Source of the DNA: Pictodentalium vernedei
Lineage: Eukaryota > Mollusca > Scaphopoda > Dentaliida > Dentaliidae
Assembly (NCBI GenBank): GCA_031216915.1
Contig: CM062292.1
Coordinates: 206,233,262 to 206,297,261, forward strand
Direction of reading: 5' to 3'
Length of the DNA: 64,000 nt
Shown here piece after piece: positions 53,612 through 64,000 of the stretch. The position numbers and the translations under genes are program-made. Under the pieces are notes generated by a model. The model made no database searches. It was not told the origin of the DNA and was given only the letters and a program-made list of their open reading frames with translations. Position 1 is the first letter of the stretch. Each line of letters starts with the position of its first letter.

Positions 53612-54950
53612 TTAGCGCATTGCTATAGTGTCTATTTTTGCTATCTCATGAAGTAGTTTTATCGATGTCCACGTGGGCTTGCGCAGAGCCACGCGCAAGG
53701 CATGATTTTGGACCCGTTGTAGTTTTTCAATGTTGGTTTTATTCAGGTCACTCGTTATTATAGCCCCATACTCTATTACTGGGCGTATATATGAATTGTA
53801 AAGCTTTAGGAGAACTTCTTTATTGACTTCCCAATTTTGACCTCTAATCATTTTCAGGAAATTGATGCGTTTAGTGGCTTTGACAGTGAATGAGTTTACG
53901 TGATTGTTTAGATTGAGACTGCTATCCAGGATGAATCCCAGAAACTTTGCCTCATTACTAGCTTCAAGTTTGTGGTCGTAAAGCTCAAGCTCAATATTAG
54001 GGACAGCTTTTTTCCTTTGCTTTTTAAAGAATGTGATTCTTTGTGTTTTCGATGCATTTAGCTTGATGCGCCACAGAGCGCACCAGTCTTGCAGGTCGCG
54101 GATGGAATCCCACAGGCGGTTTTGTATTATGTTTCGAGACTTACTGGCCGTCCACATTCCTATGTTGTCTGAGAATTGAGATAGTTCAACATGGTTCTTC
54201 CCTACTTTGTCAATATCATTCATATTTAATAGAAGCGGGCTAAGGGCTGAACCCTGTGGAGTGCCCGTTTCGAGTTTTACCTCGTCTGACACCTCGCGGT
54301 TGATCCTCACTTTGGTTTTTCGATCAGATAAAAGTGATGATATGGTCCTTAGAGTTTTGGTAGGTAGCCCCATTTTAGCTAGTTTGTATCTCATGCCACT
54401 GTGCCAGACAGAGTCAAACGCTTTTTCTACGTCGTTAATAGCGCGGTTCCTATTTCATTACATACTCGATTCCCTCGCTCTGGCTTCGGTAGGCCCTTTG
54501 CCACTTATTGAAAAAGCTGATTGACTCGAGATAGCTGCGGAGTCTAGTCGTGAGAATCCGTTCGAAAATTTTTCCAATACAGCTGAGTAGGCTGATTGGG
54601 CGGTAATTAGCTGGGTTGCTCAAGTCCTTGTCGAGTTTGGGTATCATGACCCCTGTAGCTACTTTCCAACATTTTGGGAAGTGTCCACTAGAGAGACAGC
54701 AGTTTAGGAGGTTAGTGAGTCTACCGAAAAAAGTATTGGGACATTGTTTCAGGATTTTGTATGAGACCTCGTCCCCTCCTGGGGAAGAAAACTACTTACA
54801 TTTTTTAATTGTGTTAGCCACTTCTTCTTGGCTTATCGGTTCCGTGAGTTCATGGCCATCTCCGTCCTCGGGCGTTTGGCTGAAGTTGGCATCGTTAAAC
54901 GTTGTTTTGTTGTCTTGAACAAATTTGTTTACTTTTTCTTTGAACTCGTC
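53612..54950 (-). pseudogene. LINE reverse transcriptase with altered catalytic box
   Basis: Frames give ISQEEVANTIKKCK, a stop, then GGDEVSYKILKQCP, MIPKLDKDLSNPANYRPISL and AINDVEKAFDSVWHSGM (motif A). GTPQGSALSPLLLNM (motif B) follows, then QFSDNIGMW where FADD is expected. One catalytic Asp is replaced by Asn and Ala by Ser, so polymerase activity should be lost. The end is NLNNHVNSFTVKATKRINFL and IRPVIEYGA, typical of the RT thumb and connection. Stop and frameshift positions are near 54790 and 54450. Confidence 0.8.
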
Positions 54951-54951
54951 A

Positions 54952-56010
54952 TCATCGATGATATTTCTTAAGGAGCTCAGCGAAGGTGCCAGCCTTTGCC
55001 TTGTCATCCAGGGCCATAGTTCCATCGCTGATCTTAAGAGCCTTACTGTTGGCGTCTTTTTGTTTTTGCCCAGTAAGAGTTTTAAAAGTATCAGTAAACT
55101 TTTTAGGCTCCCTGAGTCCATTTAGATTTTTCGTTGCTTTTTCCCATCTCACGCGATTGTCGTTTGCTATTGCTTTTTCAACTTCGCCGTGGAAGCGATT
55201 ATACATGGCTTTAAGTTCGACCTTTTTAGTTGGATGTTTTTCTGATTTGTATGCACGGAAGGCCTTTCTTTTTTGTTTTATTTTTTGGAGTGTGGTTTCA
55301 GTTATTCTGTTGTCCCGCGGTTTAACCGTCTGTTTGGGACAAATCTCACCAAGAGTGTTGTTAATGACTTCACTGAGATTGGTACAAGCTTGCTCGAGCT
55401 CGCAGGTATTCATTGGGTCAGTTTTTATTATTTTATCCTGAATTATTTTTCTGAAGAGGTCCCAGTCAATTTTGGATAGATTCCTCCTACTCATTGTGGG
55501 GTATCTTATGGGTCCGCTGCAATCGTGTAATGTAGGGTGAACAGGCAGGTGGTCGCTACCTAAATCATCGTCCCCCACACATATGTCTTGCATTTGATTA
55601 GTTAGTGATTTACTGGTTATAATTAGGTCAAGAATGTCGGATTGGTGGAGTGTGTTGTTACTGATTTGGGTAATGTCTTGGTCGTTATTTAATACAAAAA
55701 GATCAAATTGTTCGATGATACTGAGGAGGGCGTCGCCAGTGGGCTCCGTTTTATTGCATCCGAAAACCTGATGTTTGGCATAGAAATCACCTAAGAAAAT
55801 ACAGTGTTTGTGATTTTTCACAAAGAATTCAATGACTTTGCTGTCAACTGTTTTTTTCGGTTCATTATAATATGAGATTACTGCAACGTTTTTACGATCT
55901 AGTTCAATCTCAGCGGCAATCACCTCTGCGTTGAGGTGATCGCTTGGTATCGTTTTATATTTTCTGTCCTGCCTTATGAGGAGAGCCACTCCGCCTCCAA
56001 TCGGGAGCAG
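54952..56010 (-). pseudogene. LINE endonuclease domain (GDF and SDH motifs)
   Basis: A 345-residue open frame. IFLGDFYAKHQVFGC (GDFN-like, with Tyr for Asn), SDILDLIITSKSLTN and DLGSDHLPV (SDH) mark an AP-type endonuclease, followed by the WDLFRKIIQ and KQKRKAFRAYKS linker typical of Jockey-group ORF2. The first block of the domain is cut off. Near 54960 the coding sequence moves to another frame to continue to the RT. Confidence 0.75.
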
Positions 56011-56015
56011 TTTGC

Positions 56016-56271
56016 TTTACTGGCTTCAGAAGTGTGTGAAAATAATATGAAAAAATGGTTTCATAAAATATATTGAGACTGGAGAAATAAATAAAAAAAA
56101 TAACGCTAAAGAATATGATGCCTCACGAATGTTATCAGTTGGAATGAATATCCCCCGACGGAGGTGTGTGACGGAAAATATTTTACATAACGTAGAAATT
56201 GTGTGTTTTACCTTCTGACCCTCTACATTGGGTGAAAGGTATGAGAAATTAAAAATAAAATACAGCGAAAA

Positions 56272-56317
<46 letters not shown>

Positions 56318-56335
56318 TATTTAGTAAATAAATAA
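56016..56335. repeat. AT-rich spacer ending in an (AAAT)n microsatellite
   Basis: AAATAAAT repeats occupy about 56268-56335. The preceding part carries no recognisable feature. Confidence 0.85.
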
Positions 56336-57080
56336 ACATGGTTGGAATTGGAACCTATTTTGTTTTGGGGCATTTTTGAACTCTGGCACTCGCCTGTTTG
56401 TGTTTGAGGTTGAAAAATCGAGCTTGCACAGACATTTCCTACTGAAACGTTTTTTTTTCTTTTAATATGCCTCCGAAAAATTGTATTTTTACACAGTCTA
56501 CCAATGGCCCAGACATAGCTGGTGCTAACTCTAAAATATATAGGGCCAAACACAAATTTTGCCCCCCAATCCCCAAAATTTGGATGCAAAACCGAAAATT
56601 AGAAGTCCTAACTGCTCCTCCATACATTTACCTTCTGCGCATGCGCAGACGTCAGGAAGTGACCGGAATTGGCGCAAACACCATTCTTTGTTTGGCCCTT
56701 GTCAGATAACAACAAACTGACATTTGTGCTTTTTAAATCTCAATTAATAATGATGCTAGACACAAATAAATCAATGGTTAAATTCGTGGATCCAAGGACA
56801 CAATTGGATGAAGGAAGGAAGAAACGGTGGTTTGAAAACGTTCAGGGCTGTATTTTTTTAATATTTATAAAAATGAGTTCATGTTCCCTAATTTCGGGAC
56901 ATGAGCCTGACATCATCATTGTTGATAATGATTTTCCACTGTTGGTTAAGTATTCCTTCCTTAACATCCCTTGATCCCCCATGTTAAACTCTCAAGCTTT
57001 TTGGCTTGTTTTTTTATTTTTTTATATAAAATGTTATGGAAGTTTAACGTGTTGTACAGAAAGTTTTTTCTGTATTTCCC
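56336..57080 (+). repeat. Dispersed promoter-like repeat, copy 2 (better preserved)
   Basis: The first part (56405-56485) matches 42218-42302 and the second (56525-57080) matches 12290-12850. Within it, TGCGCATGCGCA (an NRF-1-type palindrome), GACGTCAG (CRE-like) and GACCGGAA (ETS-like) lie within 35 bases near 56635-56670, a cluster typical of broadly active metazoan promoters. Motif assignments are by eye. It may be the 5' end of an unidentified retroelement. Confidence 0.6.
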
Positions 57081-57880
57081 CAGAGCTACGTCCCCTCCCT
57101 TAGGGTGTTTAGGCGTTTTTAGTCATGCATCATACTTCCAGTGTATCGTTTTTTCTTCTGATGAAGATCTTGCCGTACATCGGATAGATCCAAAATATGT
57201 TACTGACTTCGGGCCGTGTTGCGTGGGGTCTCGTTTCCGGTTTTGAGTTTGACAATGTTTACATTAGCAACGTTTGTCATTTATGTGTAGGTTCCTATTT
57301 TTGATATGGTAGGTCTGTTGTAAGATACATTATACAGTCCCGTAGTGTGGCAGATTATTTTTTGGGAGGAAAAAATAAATTTTGTCCACACTTGGGCTCT
57401 TTCGGGATACATTTGGGCACTTCGTTCCACTTGGGAACTTGGGGGGGGGGGGGAGTTGTCAAAATTTTTCGAAAAAGTTTTTGGTGTAGACTATTTTTCG
57501 ATTTATATTGTGAATGTTTTTGTTATGTATCTTTTTACTTATGGAATTGGTGGGAGTACAATCGACTTAGTCTGCTTCATTATGTACGCATATTGCTCTT
57601 TAAGCAAGGCAAGGAAGTCGTTCCTCTTATTTTCTTGTAGGCTGCCTTGCTTGTAGTCGATGTACTTCTACTAATGCTTGCTCATATGTGTCGCAAGGGA
57701 TGACAAACGTTGCTGACAGGGGGTCACGGTACGGTGTTAGCGAGGGACCACTGCCGGTCCTCTCGTAATAAGAGGCTGCCACCGGTCCTCTCGCCCCTGG
57801 TCGCACTAGTTTATTAGTTTATATTTACAGAGGAACAAAAACATGGTGATGTTTACGTGACGCCGTCAGATAGTATAAAT
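57081..57880. other. Unassigned interval
   Basis: It contains a G-run (about 57441-57452) and, near 57745-57800, a duplicated GCCACCGGTCCTCTCG/CTGCCGGTCCTCTCG phrase. No gene seen. Confidence 0.3.
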
Positions 57881-60800
57881 CGTGCCCATTGCCGATAGCA
57901 TCAATCATTCAAACGATTCGCGCCGCAATGGGAAGCAATTCCTCAGTAGAAATCGTGCCCATTGCCGACAGCATCAAACATTCAGACGCTTGGCGCCGCA
58001 ATGGGAAGCAATTCCTTAGTAGAAATCGTGTCCGTTGCCGTTAGCATCAATCATTCAGACGCTTGGCGCTGCAATGGGAAGCAATTCCTTAACAGAAATC
58101 CTACCCATTGCCGACAGCATCAATCATTCAGACGCTTGGCGCCGCTATGGAAAGCAATTCCTTAGTAGATATCATTTCCATTGCCGAAGCAATTCCTTAG
58201 GAGAAATCATGCCCATTGCCGATAACACCAATCATTCAGGCGTTTGGCGCCGCAATGGCAAGCAATTCCTTTGTAGAAATCATTCCCACTGCCGATAGCA
58301 TCAATCATTCAGACGTTTGGGGTCGCGATGGGAAGCAATTCCTTAGTAACAACCATGCCCATCGCCGATAGCATCAATCATTCAAACGCTTGGCGCCGCA
58401 ATGGGAAGCAATTCCTTAGTAGATATCATGCCCATTGCCGATGGCATCAATCATTCAGACGCCTGTCGCGCAATCGGAAGCAATTCCTTTGTAGAAATCG
58501 AGCCAATTCCCGATGACATCAACCATTCAGACGCTTGGCGCCCCAATGGGAAGCAATTCCATAGTAGAAATCATGCCCATTGCCGATGGCATCAGTCATT
58601 CAGACGCGTGGCGCTGCAATGGGAAGCAATTCCTTAGTAGAAATCATGCCCATTGCCAATAGCATCAATCATTCACACGCTTGGCGTCGCAATGGGAAGC
58701 AATTTCTTTGTAGGAATCATGCCCATTGCCGATAGCACCAATCATTCAGGGCTTGGCGCCGGAATGGGAAGCAATTCCGTAAAAGCAATCAAGCCCATTG
58801 CCGACAGCATCAATCATTCAGACTTTTGGGGCCGCAAGGGAAAGCAATTCCTTTGTAGAAATCATGCACATTGCCGATAGCATCAACCATTCGCACGTTT
58901 GGGGCCGCAATGGGAAGCAATTCCTTAGAAACAATCACTCCCATTCCCGATAGCACCAATCATTCAAACGCTTGGCGCCGCAATGGGAAGCAATTCCTTT
59001 GTAGAAATCATGCCCATTGCCGATGGCATCAATCATTCAGACGCTTGACGCCGCAATGGGAAGCAATTCCTTAGTAGACAGCATGCCCATCGCCGATGGC
59101 ATCAGTCATTCAGACGCTTGGCTCCGCAATAGGAAGCAATTCCTTAGTAGAAGTCATGCCCATTGCAGATGACACCAGTCATTCAGACGCTTGGCGCAGC
59201 AATGCGAAGCAATTCCATAGTAGAGACCATGCCCATTGCCGATGGCATCAATCATTCAGGCCCTTGTCGACGCAATGGGAAGCAATTCCTTAGTAGAAAT
59301 TAAGCCCGTTGCAGAGAGAATCAATCATTCAGACGCTTCCCGCAGGAATGGGAAGCAATTCCTTGGTAGAAATCATGCCCATTGCCGATAGCATCAGTCA
59401 TTCAGACGCTTGGCGCCGCCATTGGAAGCAATTCCCTATTAGAAATCATGCTCTTTGCCAATAGCATCAATCATTTAGAAGTTGGCTCCGCGATGGGAAG
59501 CAATTTCTTCGTAGAAATTATGCCCATTGCCGACGGCATCAATCCTTCAGACCTTGGCGCCGCAATGGGAAGCATTTCCTTAGTAGAGATCATGCCAATT
59601 GCCGATGGCATCAGTCATTCAGACGCTTGGCGCCGCAATGGGAAGCAATTCCTTAGTAGAAATCGTGCCCATTGCCGATCGCATCAACTATTCGGACGCT
59701 TGGCGCTGCAATGGGAAGCAAATCCTTAGTAGAAATCCTACCCACTGCCGATAACATCAATCATTCAGACCCTTGGCGCCGCTATGGGAAGCAATTTCTG
59801 AGTAGAAATGATGCCTGTTGCCGATGGCACCAATCATTCAGACGCCTTGCGCCGCAATGGGAAGCAATTCCTTGGTAGATATCATGCCCATTGCGATGGC
59901 AGCAATCATTCAGACGCTTGGCGCCGCAATGGGAAGCAATTCCTTACTAGAAATCTTGCCATTTGCTGATGGCATCAATCTTTCAGACGCCTGATGCCGC
60001 AATGGGAAGCAATTCCTTATTAGAAATCGTGCCCATTGCCGGTAGCATCAATCATTCAGACGCTTGGCGCCGCAATGGGAAGGAATTCCTTAGTGGAAAT
60101 CGGTCCCATTGCCGATAGCTTCCGTCATTCAGATCGCTTGGCGCTGCAATGGGAGGCAATTCCTTAGTACAAATCCTGCCCATTGCCGATAGCATCAATC
60201 ATTCAAACTTTTGGCGCCGCAATGGAAAGCAATTCCTTAGTAGAAATCACGCACATAGCCGATGGGACCAATCATTCAGACGCTTGGCGCCACAATGGGA
60301 AGCAATTCCTTTGTAGATATCATGGCCATTGCAATGGCAACACGCATCCAGACGCTTGGCGCCGCAATGGGAAGCAATTCCGTTGTAGAAATCGTGCCAA
60401 TTGCCGATAGCATCAATCATTCAGAAGCCTGACGTCGCAATGGGAAGCACTTTCTCCGTAGAAATCGTTCCCATTGCCGGAAGCATCAATCATTCAGACG
60501 CTTGGCGCCGCAGTGGGAAGCAGTTCCTCAGTAGAGATCGTCCACATTGCTGAGAGCATCAATCGTTCAGATCGTTTGGCGCTGCAATGGGAAGCAATTC
60601 CTTAGTAGAAATCGTCCCCATTGCCGATCGCATCAATCATTCAGACGCTTGGCGCTGCAATGGGAAATTCTACCCATTGACGATAACATCAATCATTCAG
60701 ACCCTGGCGCCGCTATGGAAAGCAATTTCTTAGTAGAAATCATGCCTATTGCCGAGGGTACCAATCATTCAGACGCTTGGCGCCGCAATGGGAAGCAATT

Positions 60801-62765
60801 CCTTGGTAGATATCATGCCCATTGCGATGGCAACAATCAATCAGACGTTTGGCGCCGCAATGGGAAGCAATTCCTTACTAGAAATATTGCCATTTGCCGA
60901 TGGCATCAATCATTCAGATGCCTGACACCGCAATGGGAAGTACTTCTCCATTAGAAATCATACCCATTGCCGGTAGCATGAACCATTCAGACGCTTGGCG
61001 CCGCAATGGGAAGGAATTCCTTAGTAGAAATCGTGCCCATTGCCGATAGCATCAATCATTCAGACGCTTGCTGCCGCTATGGAATGCAATTCCTTAGTTG
61101 AAATTATGCCTATTGTCTATAGCATCAATCATTCAGACGCCTGGGGTCGCAATGGGAAGCAATTACTTCGTAGAAATCATGCCCATTGCCGATAGCACCA
61201 ATCATTCAGTGGCTTGGCGCCGCAATTGGAAGCGATTCCTTTGCAGAAATCATGCCCATTGCCGATAGCATCAATCATTCAGACGTTTGTGGCCGCAATG
61301 GAAAGCAATTCATTTGTAGGAATCACGCCCATTGCCGATAGCATCAATCATTCAGACGTTTGGGGCCGCAATGGGACGCAATTCCTTAGTAAGAATCATG
61401 CCCATGGCCGATGGCATCAGTCATTCAAACGCTTGGCGCCGCAATGGGAAGTAATTCCTTTGTAGAAAGCATGCCCATTGCCGATGGCATCAATCATTCA
61501 GACTCTTGGCGCCGCAATGGGATGCAATTCCTTAGTAGAAATCATGCCCATTGCCGATGACATCAATCATTTAGACGATTGGCGCCGCAAAGGGAAGCAA
61601 TTCCTTAGTAGAAGTCATGCCCATTGCCGAGAGCATCAGTCATTCAGACGCTTTGTGCCGCAACGGGAAGCAATTCCCTAGTAGCAATCATGCCCATAAC
61701 CGATAGCACCAGTCATTCAGACGGTGGCTCCGCGATGGGAAGCAATTCCTTAGTAGAAATCATGCCCATTGCCGATGGCATCAATCATTCTTACGCTTGA
61801 CGCCGCAATAGGAAGCAATTCCTTTGTAGAAATCATGCCCATTACCGATGGCATCAATCATTCAGATGCTTGGCGCCGCAATGGAAGCAATTCCTTAATT
61901 GAAATCATGCCCATTGCCGATGGCATCAATCAGTCAGACGCTAGGCGCCGCAATGGGAAACAATTCCTTAGTAGAAATCATGTCCATTGCCGATAGCATC
62001 AGTCATTCAGACGTTTGGCGCCGCACTGTGAAGCAATTCCTTAGGAGCAATAATGGCATTGCCGATGACATCAATCATTCAGACGCTTGGCGCCGCAATG
62101 GGAAGCAATTCCTTAGGAACAATCACGCCATTGCCGATGGTCTCAGTCATCTGAACGCTTGCCGCCGCAATGGGAAGCAATTCGTTAGTAGAAATCATGC
62201 GAATTGCCGATAGCATCAATCATTCAGACACCTGGCGCCGCTATGGAAAGCAATTCCTCAGTAGAAATCATGCCCATTTCCGATGGCATCAGCCATTCAG
62301 GCGTTTGGCGCCGCAAAGGGAAGCAATTTCTTAGGAACAATCATGCCATTGCCGATGGCATCAATCATTCAGACGCTTCACGCCACAATTGGAAGCAATT
62401 CCTTTGTAGAAATCATGCCCATTGCCGATGGCATCACTCATTCAGACGCCTGGTGCCGCAATAGGAAGCAATTCCTTAGTAGAAATCATGCCAATTGCAG
62501 ATTGAATCAATCATTTAGGCGATTGGCGCTGCAATCGGAAGCAATTCCTTAGTCGAAATCATGCCCATTGCCGAAAGCATGAATCATTCAGACGCTTGGC
62601 TCCGCAATGGGAAGCAATTCCTTTGTAGTAATGATGCCCATTGCTGATGGCATCAATCATTCAGACGCTTGGCGACGCAATGGGAAGCAATTCTTTAGTA
62701 GACATCATGCCCAGTGCCGATAGCATCAACCATTCAGACGCTTGGCGCCGCAACAGGAAGCAATT
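57881..62765. repeat. 73-bp satellite array, about 65 copies
   Basis: The unit includes GCCCATTGCCGATAGCATCA, ATCATTCAGACGCTTGGCGC and CGCAATGGGAAGCAATTCCT. Measured spacing is 73 bases (57881 to 57954). Copies differ by scattered substitutions and a few are shortened (for example near 58185 and 60665). Because 73 is not a multiple of three, each frame passes into the next and meets a stop once per three units, which explains the many 60-130-codon frames. None is a gene. No higher-order structure was obvious by eye. Confidence 0.95.
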
Positions 62766-64000
62766 TCTTATCAACCTACTCACAATTGTTTACTACAGGC
62801 TTGCACTACAGTGGAAGTCCCTAACTCGGATAAAATACTCTCTATTTTTGTCTTTCCCAAGCAAGTTGGGAAAGAAAAGTGGTGCAAAAGCACCAATAAA
62901 AATAAGCCAAAACTGGGTCGAGTGCAACCGGCGCAGACCCAGTACGGGACGCTCTCTCCCAAGTACAACTCCACGACTTCCGTTGCCTGTGCGCATATAC
63001 CGTCTCTAAAGACTCATTCTTTTTAAAATCCGCTTCGTGTCGAGATGTTTTTGCACGCTTATCAGTGTTCCACCAGCTCGATGTTTGATGCTTCCTGATT
63101 CATTATACCACAGTGTATCCTTTGTATTCTCAGGAACAGTGTTTTATATTCTCTTTTTTCTATTATATGTCCGTAATGTATATTTATTTGCTCTCTCTCG
63201 GGTCGCGCGCGATTTTCGCGGGCCACGCGGTTCGGACTTAGATTTTCACACTTATTGTTCATGCTTTTTTTGCAAATTTTTCTAATTGTGTTAGAGTTAG
63301 GTGTCAGCGGGGTACCACTCCTACAGCGTTTCTTCTTTCTGTTGAGAGTAGTCTTCCTGTTGGGTGGTTCCCGGTCGACCGTCTGGGGTCTTTGTTTCTG
63401 TCACCTTTCTCTCTTTGGGGGTGTTCTGTTTTCTGATCTCACCTTCTCTGCTCCTCTCACCTCTTTCATGCCTAGGACAATTCCTTGTGGGCAGTGTCTG
63501 CTGCCTAAGCATGTGGACGATGTACATTCGTCGTGTTCCTCCTGTAATGGGTGTTCGGCCGAGCGGCCGTGTGGTGTCTGTGGAACATGGTCTTCCACCT
63601 TTTGGGCGTCAGTAAATCGTGTCGTTCGTTCTCGTGGCCGTGCCTCCCGCTTCCGCGGGAAAGGAGAACGTAGTCGTTCGGGGCCTCCCGAGCCGACTTT
63701 GTCTGGTGAGAGTTATTCCTCCTCCGTGGGGGATGTGCAGTCTTTTCCTGTGGTGGATACTGCGGGAGCCGTTGAGTGTTCTGGTGTAGAGATGCCTGGT
63801 TCCGGGACTACGGTCCCCCTCCAGTCGACATCTGAGGCTGTCACTAGGGTTGTGACTCCTCCTTCGGAGCCGAGCCGGTGTGCTCTCTCCACTTTTTCAC
63901 CAGCCTCAACGACTCTCGACGTATCTACTACTGCTGCTGGTCCGTCTGCTTCGTTGTCTGTTTCAGCCGGCCTCGGCTTTTCGCTGCAGGGGACTGCAGA
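62766..64000 (+). mobile_element. Second DIRS-like element, left end and gag, cut by the window end
   Basis: TTTCTTATCAACCTACTCAC and CAATTGTTTACTACAGG (62766-62804) are the inverse of 20640-20675, the right terminus of the first DIRS element. DIRS elements carry inverted terminal repeats, so this marks a left end. A gag-like frame follows at 63468. The element starts exactly where the 73-bp satellite stops. Confidence 0.65.
63468..64000 (+). CDS. DIRS gag-like protein, 3' end beyond window
   Basis: An ATG-initiated frame stays open for 177 codons to the window edge. It begins MPRTIPCGQCLLPKHVDDVH, followed by Cys pairs CSSCNGC and CGVC, a zinc-finger-like cluster. A basic stretch SRGRASRFRGKGERSR follows, then a Ser/Thr/Pro-rich region. 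A short Cys-rich and basic N-terminus fits the ORF1/gag of DIRS elements, which packages element RNA. The assignment rests on position after the terminal repeat and on composition. Codon use is GC-rich compared with the surroundings. Confidence 0.5.
   Translation, partial: MPRTIPCGQCLLPKHVDDVHSSCSSCNGCSAERPCGVCGTWSSTFWASVNRVVRSRGRASRFRGKGERSRSGPPEPTLSGESYSSSVGDVQSFPVVDTAGAVECSGVEMPGSGTTVPLQSTSEAVTRVVTPPSEPSRCALSTFSPASTTLDVSTTAAGPSASLSVSAGLGFSLQGTA

Larger units (their letters stand above)
53541..56015 (-). mobile_element. Jockey/CR1-group LINE, 5'-truncated
   Basis: Endonuclease (56010-54952) and RT (54950-53612) occur in order on the minus strand. The 5' edge is near 56010, just before GGGVALLIRQDRKYK. 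The 3' edge is uncertain, near 53540. Its sequence is distinct from the other three LINEs in the window. Confidence 0.75.

Noticed and set aside
57881..62765. CRISPR-like array
   Set aside because: Units are contiguous 73-bp tandem copies without unique spacers, in eukaryotic DNA.

Overview
The window is eukaryotic repeat-rich DNA, most likely from a bivalve mollusc. That assignment is an inference. It rests on several pearl/HINE-type tandem-repeat elements with (ACRG)n-like microsatellites, on the mixture of CR1/L2-like LINEs, DIRS, Penelope-like and Polinton remnants, and on the absence of any bacterial-style operon. I see no complete ordinary host gene. One well-bounded exon-like block (34106-34307) is the best candidate for non-transposon coding DNA.

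Layout. 1-4.3 kb: minus-strand LINE with an SGNH-esterase ORF1 and an endonuclease/RT ORF2 that runs off the left edge. 4.2-5.8 kb: decayed plus-strand L1-type ORF1 pieces split by a palindromic MITE. 5.84-12.09 kb: pearl-like element with about 38 copies of a 153-bp repeat in a 9-mer higher-order repeat. 12.9-19.2 kb: three more pearl-like families (units about 170 and 168 bp, plus a truncated one). 19.2-20.7 kb: right half of a DIRS-like tyrosine-recombinase retroelement. 21.1-29.2 kb: an old minus-strand LINE, interrupted by a younger plus-strand LINE (9-bp target duplication, intact RT) and by another insertion. 29.3-33.2 kb: tandem duplications and a compound minisatellite. 34.1-35.2 kb: exon-like blocks. 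35.6-40.5 kb: a 1.82-kb tandem segmental duplication carrying a pearl-like element dense in nuclear-receptor-like half-sites. 40.5-42.1 kb: Polinton (Maverick) fragment with protease and capsid remnants. 42.4-52.5 kb: Penelope-like element with an SGNH-like ORF1, split by a 6.2-kb element with 30-bp perfect terminal inverted repeats. 53.5-56.0 kb: Jockey/CR1-group LINE with a damaged RT catalytic site. 56.3-57.1 kb: dispersed promoter-like repeat. 57.9-62.8 kb: about 65 copies of a 73-bp satellite. 62.8-64 kb: left end and gag-like ORF of a second DIRS element, cut by the window end.

The most notable unit is the TIR-bounded element at 44709-50883. Its two overlapping ORFs encode paired CxxC...HxxC zinc fingers, a FEN1/XPG-like PIN nuclease with all seven expected acidic positions, and a C-terminal CXC cysteine cluster. 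I see no DDE, tyrosine-recombinase, HUH or RT motif in it. It sits inside the ORF1 of the Penelope-like element, whose coding sequence continues on both sides, so it behaves like an insertion. It may be a DNA transposon type driven by a FEN-like nuclease.

Most long open frames in the tandem arrays are artefacts of repeat periodicity and are not annotated as genes.
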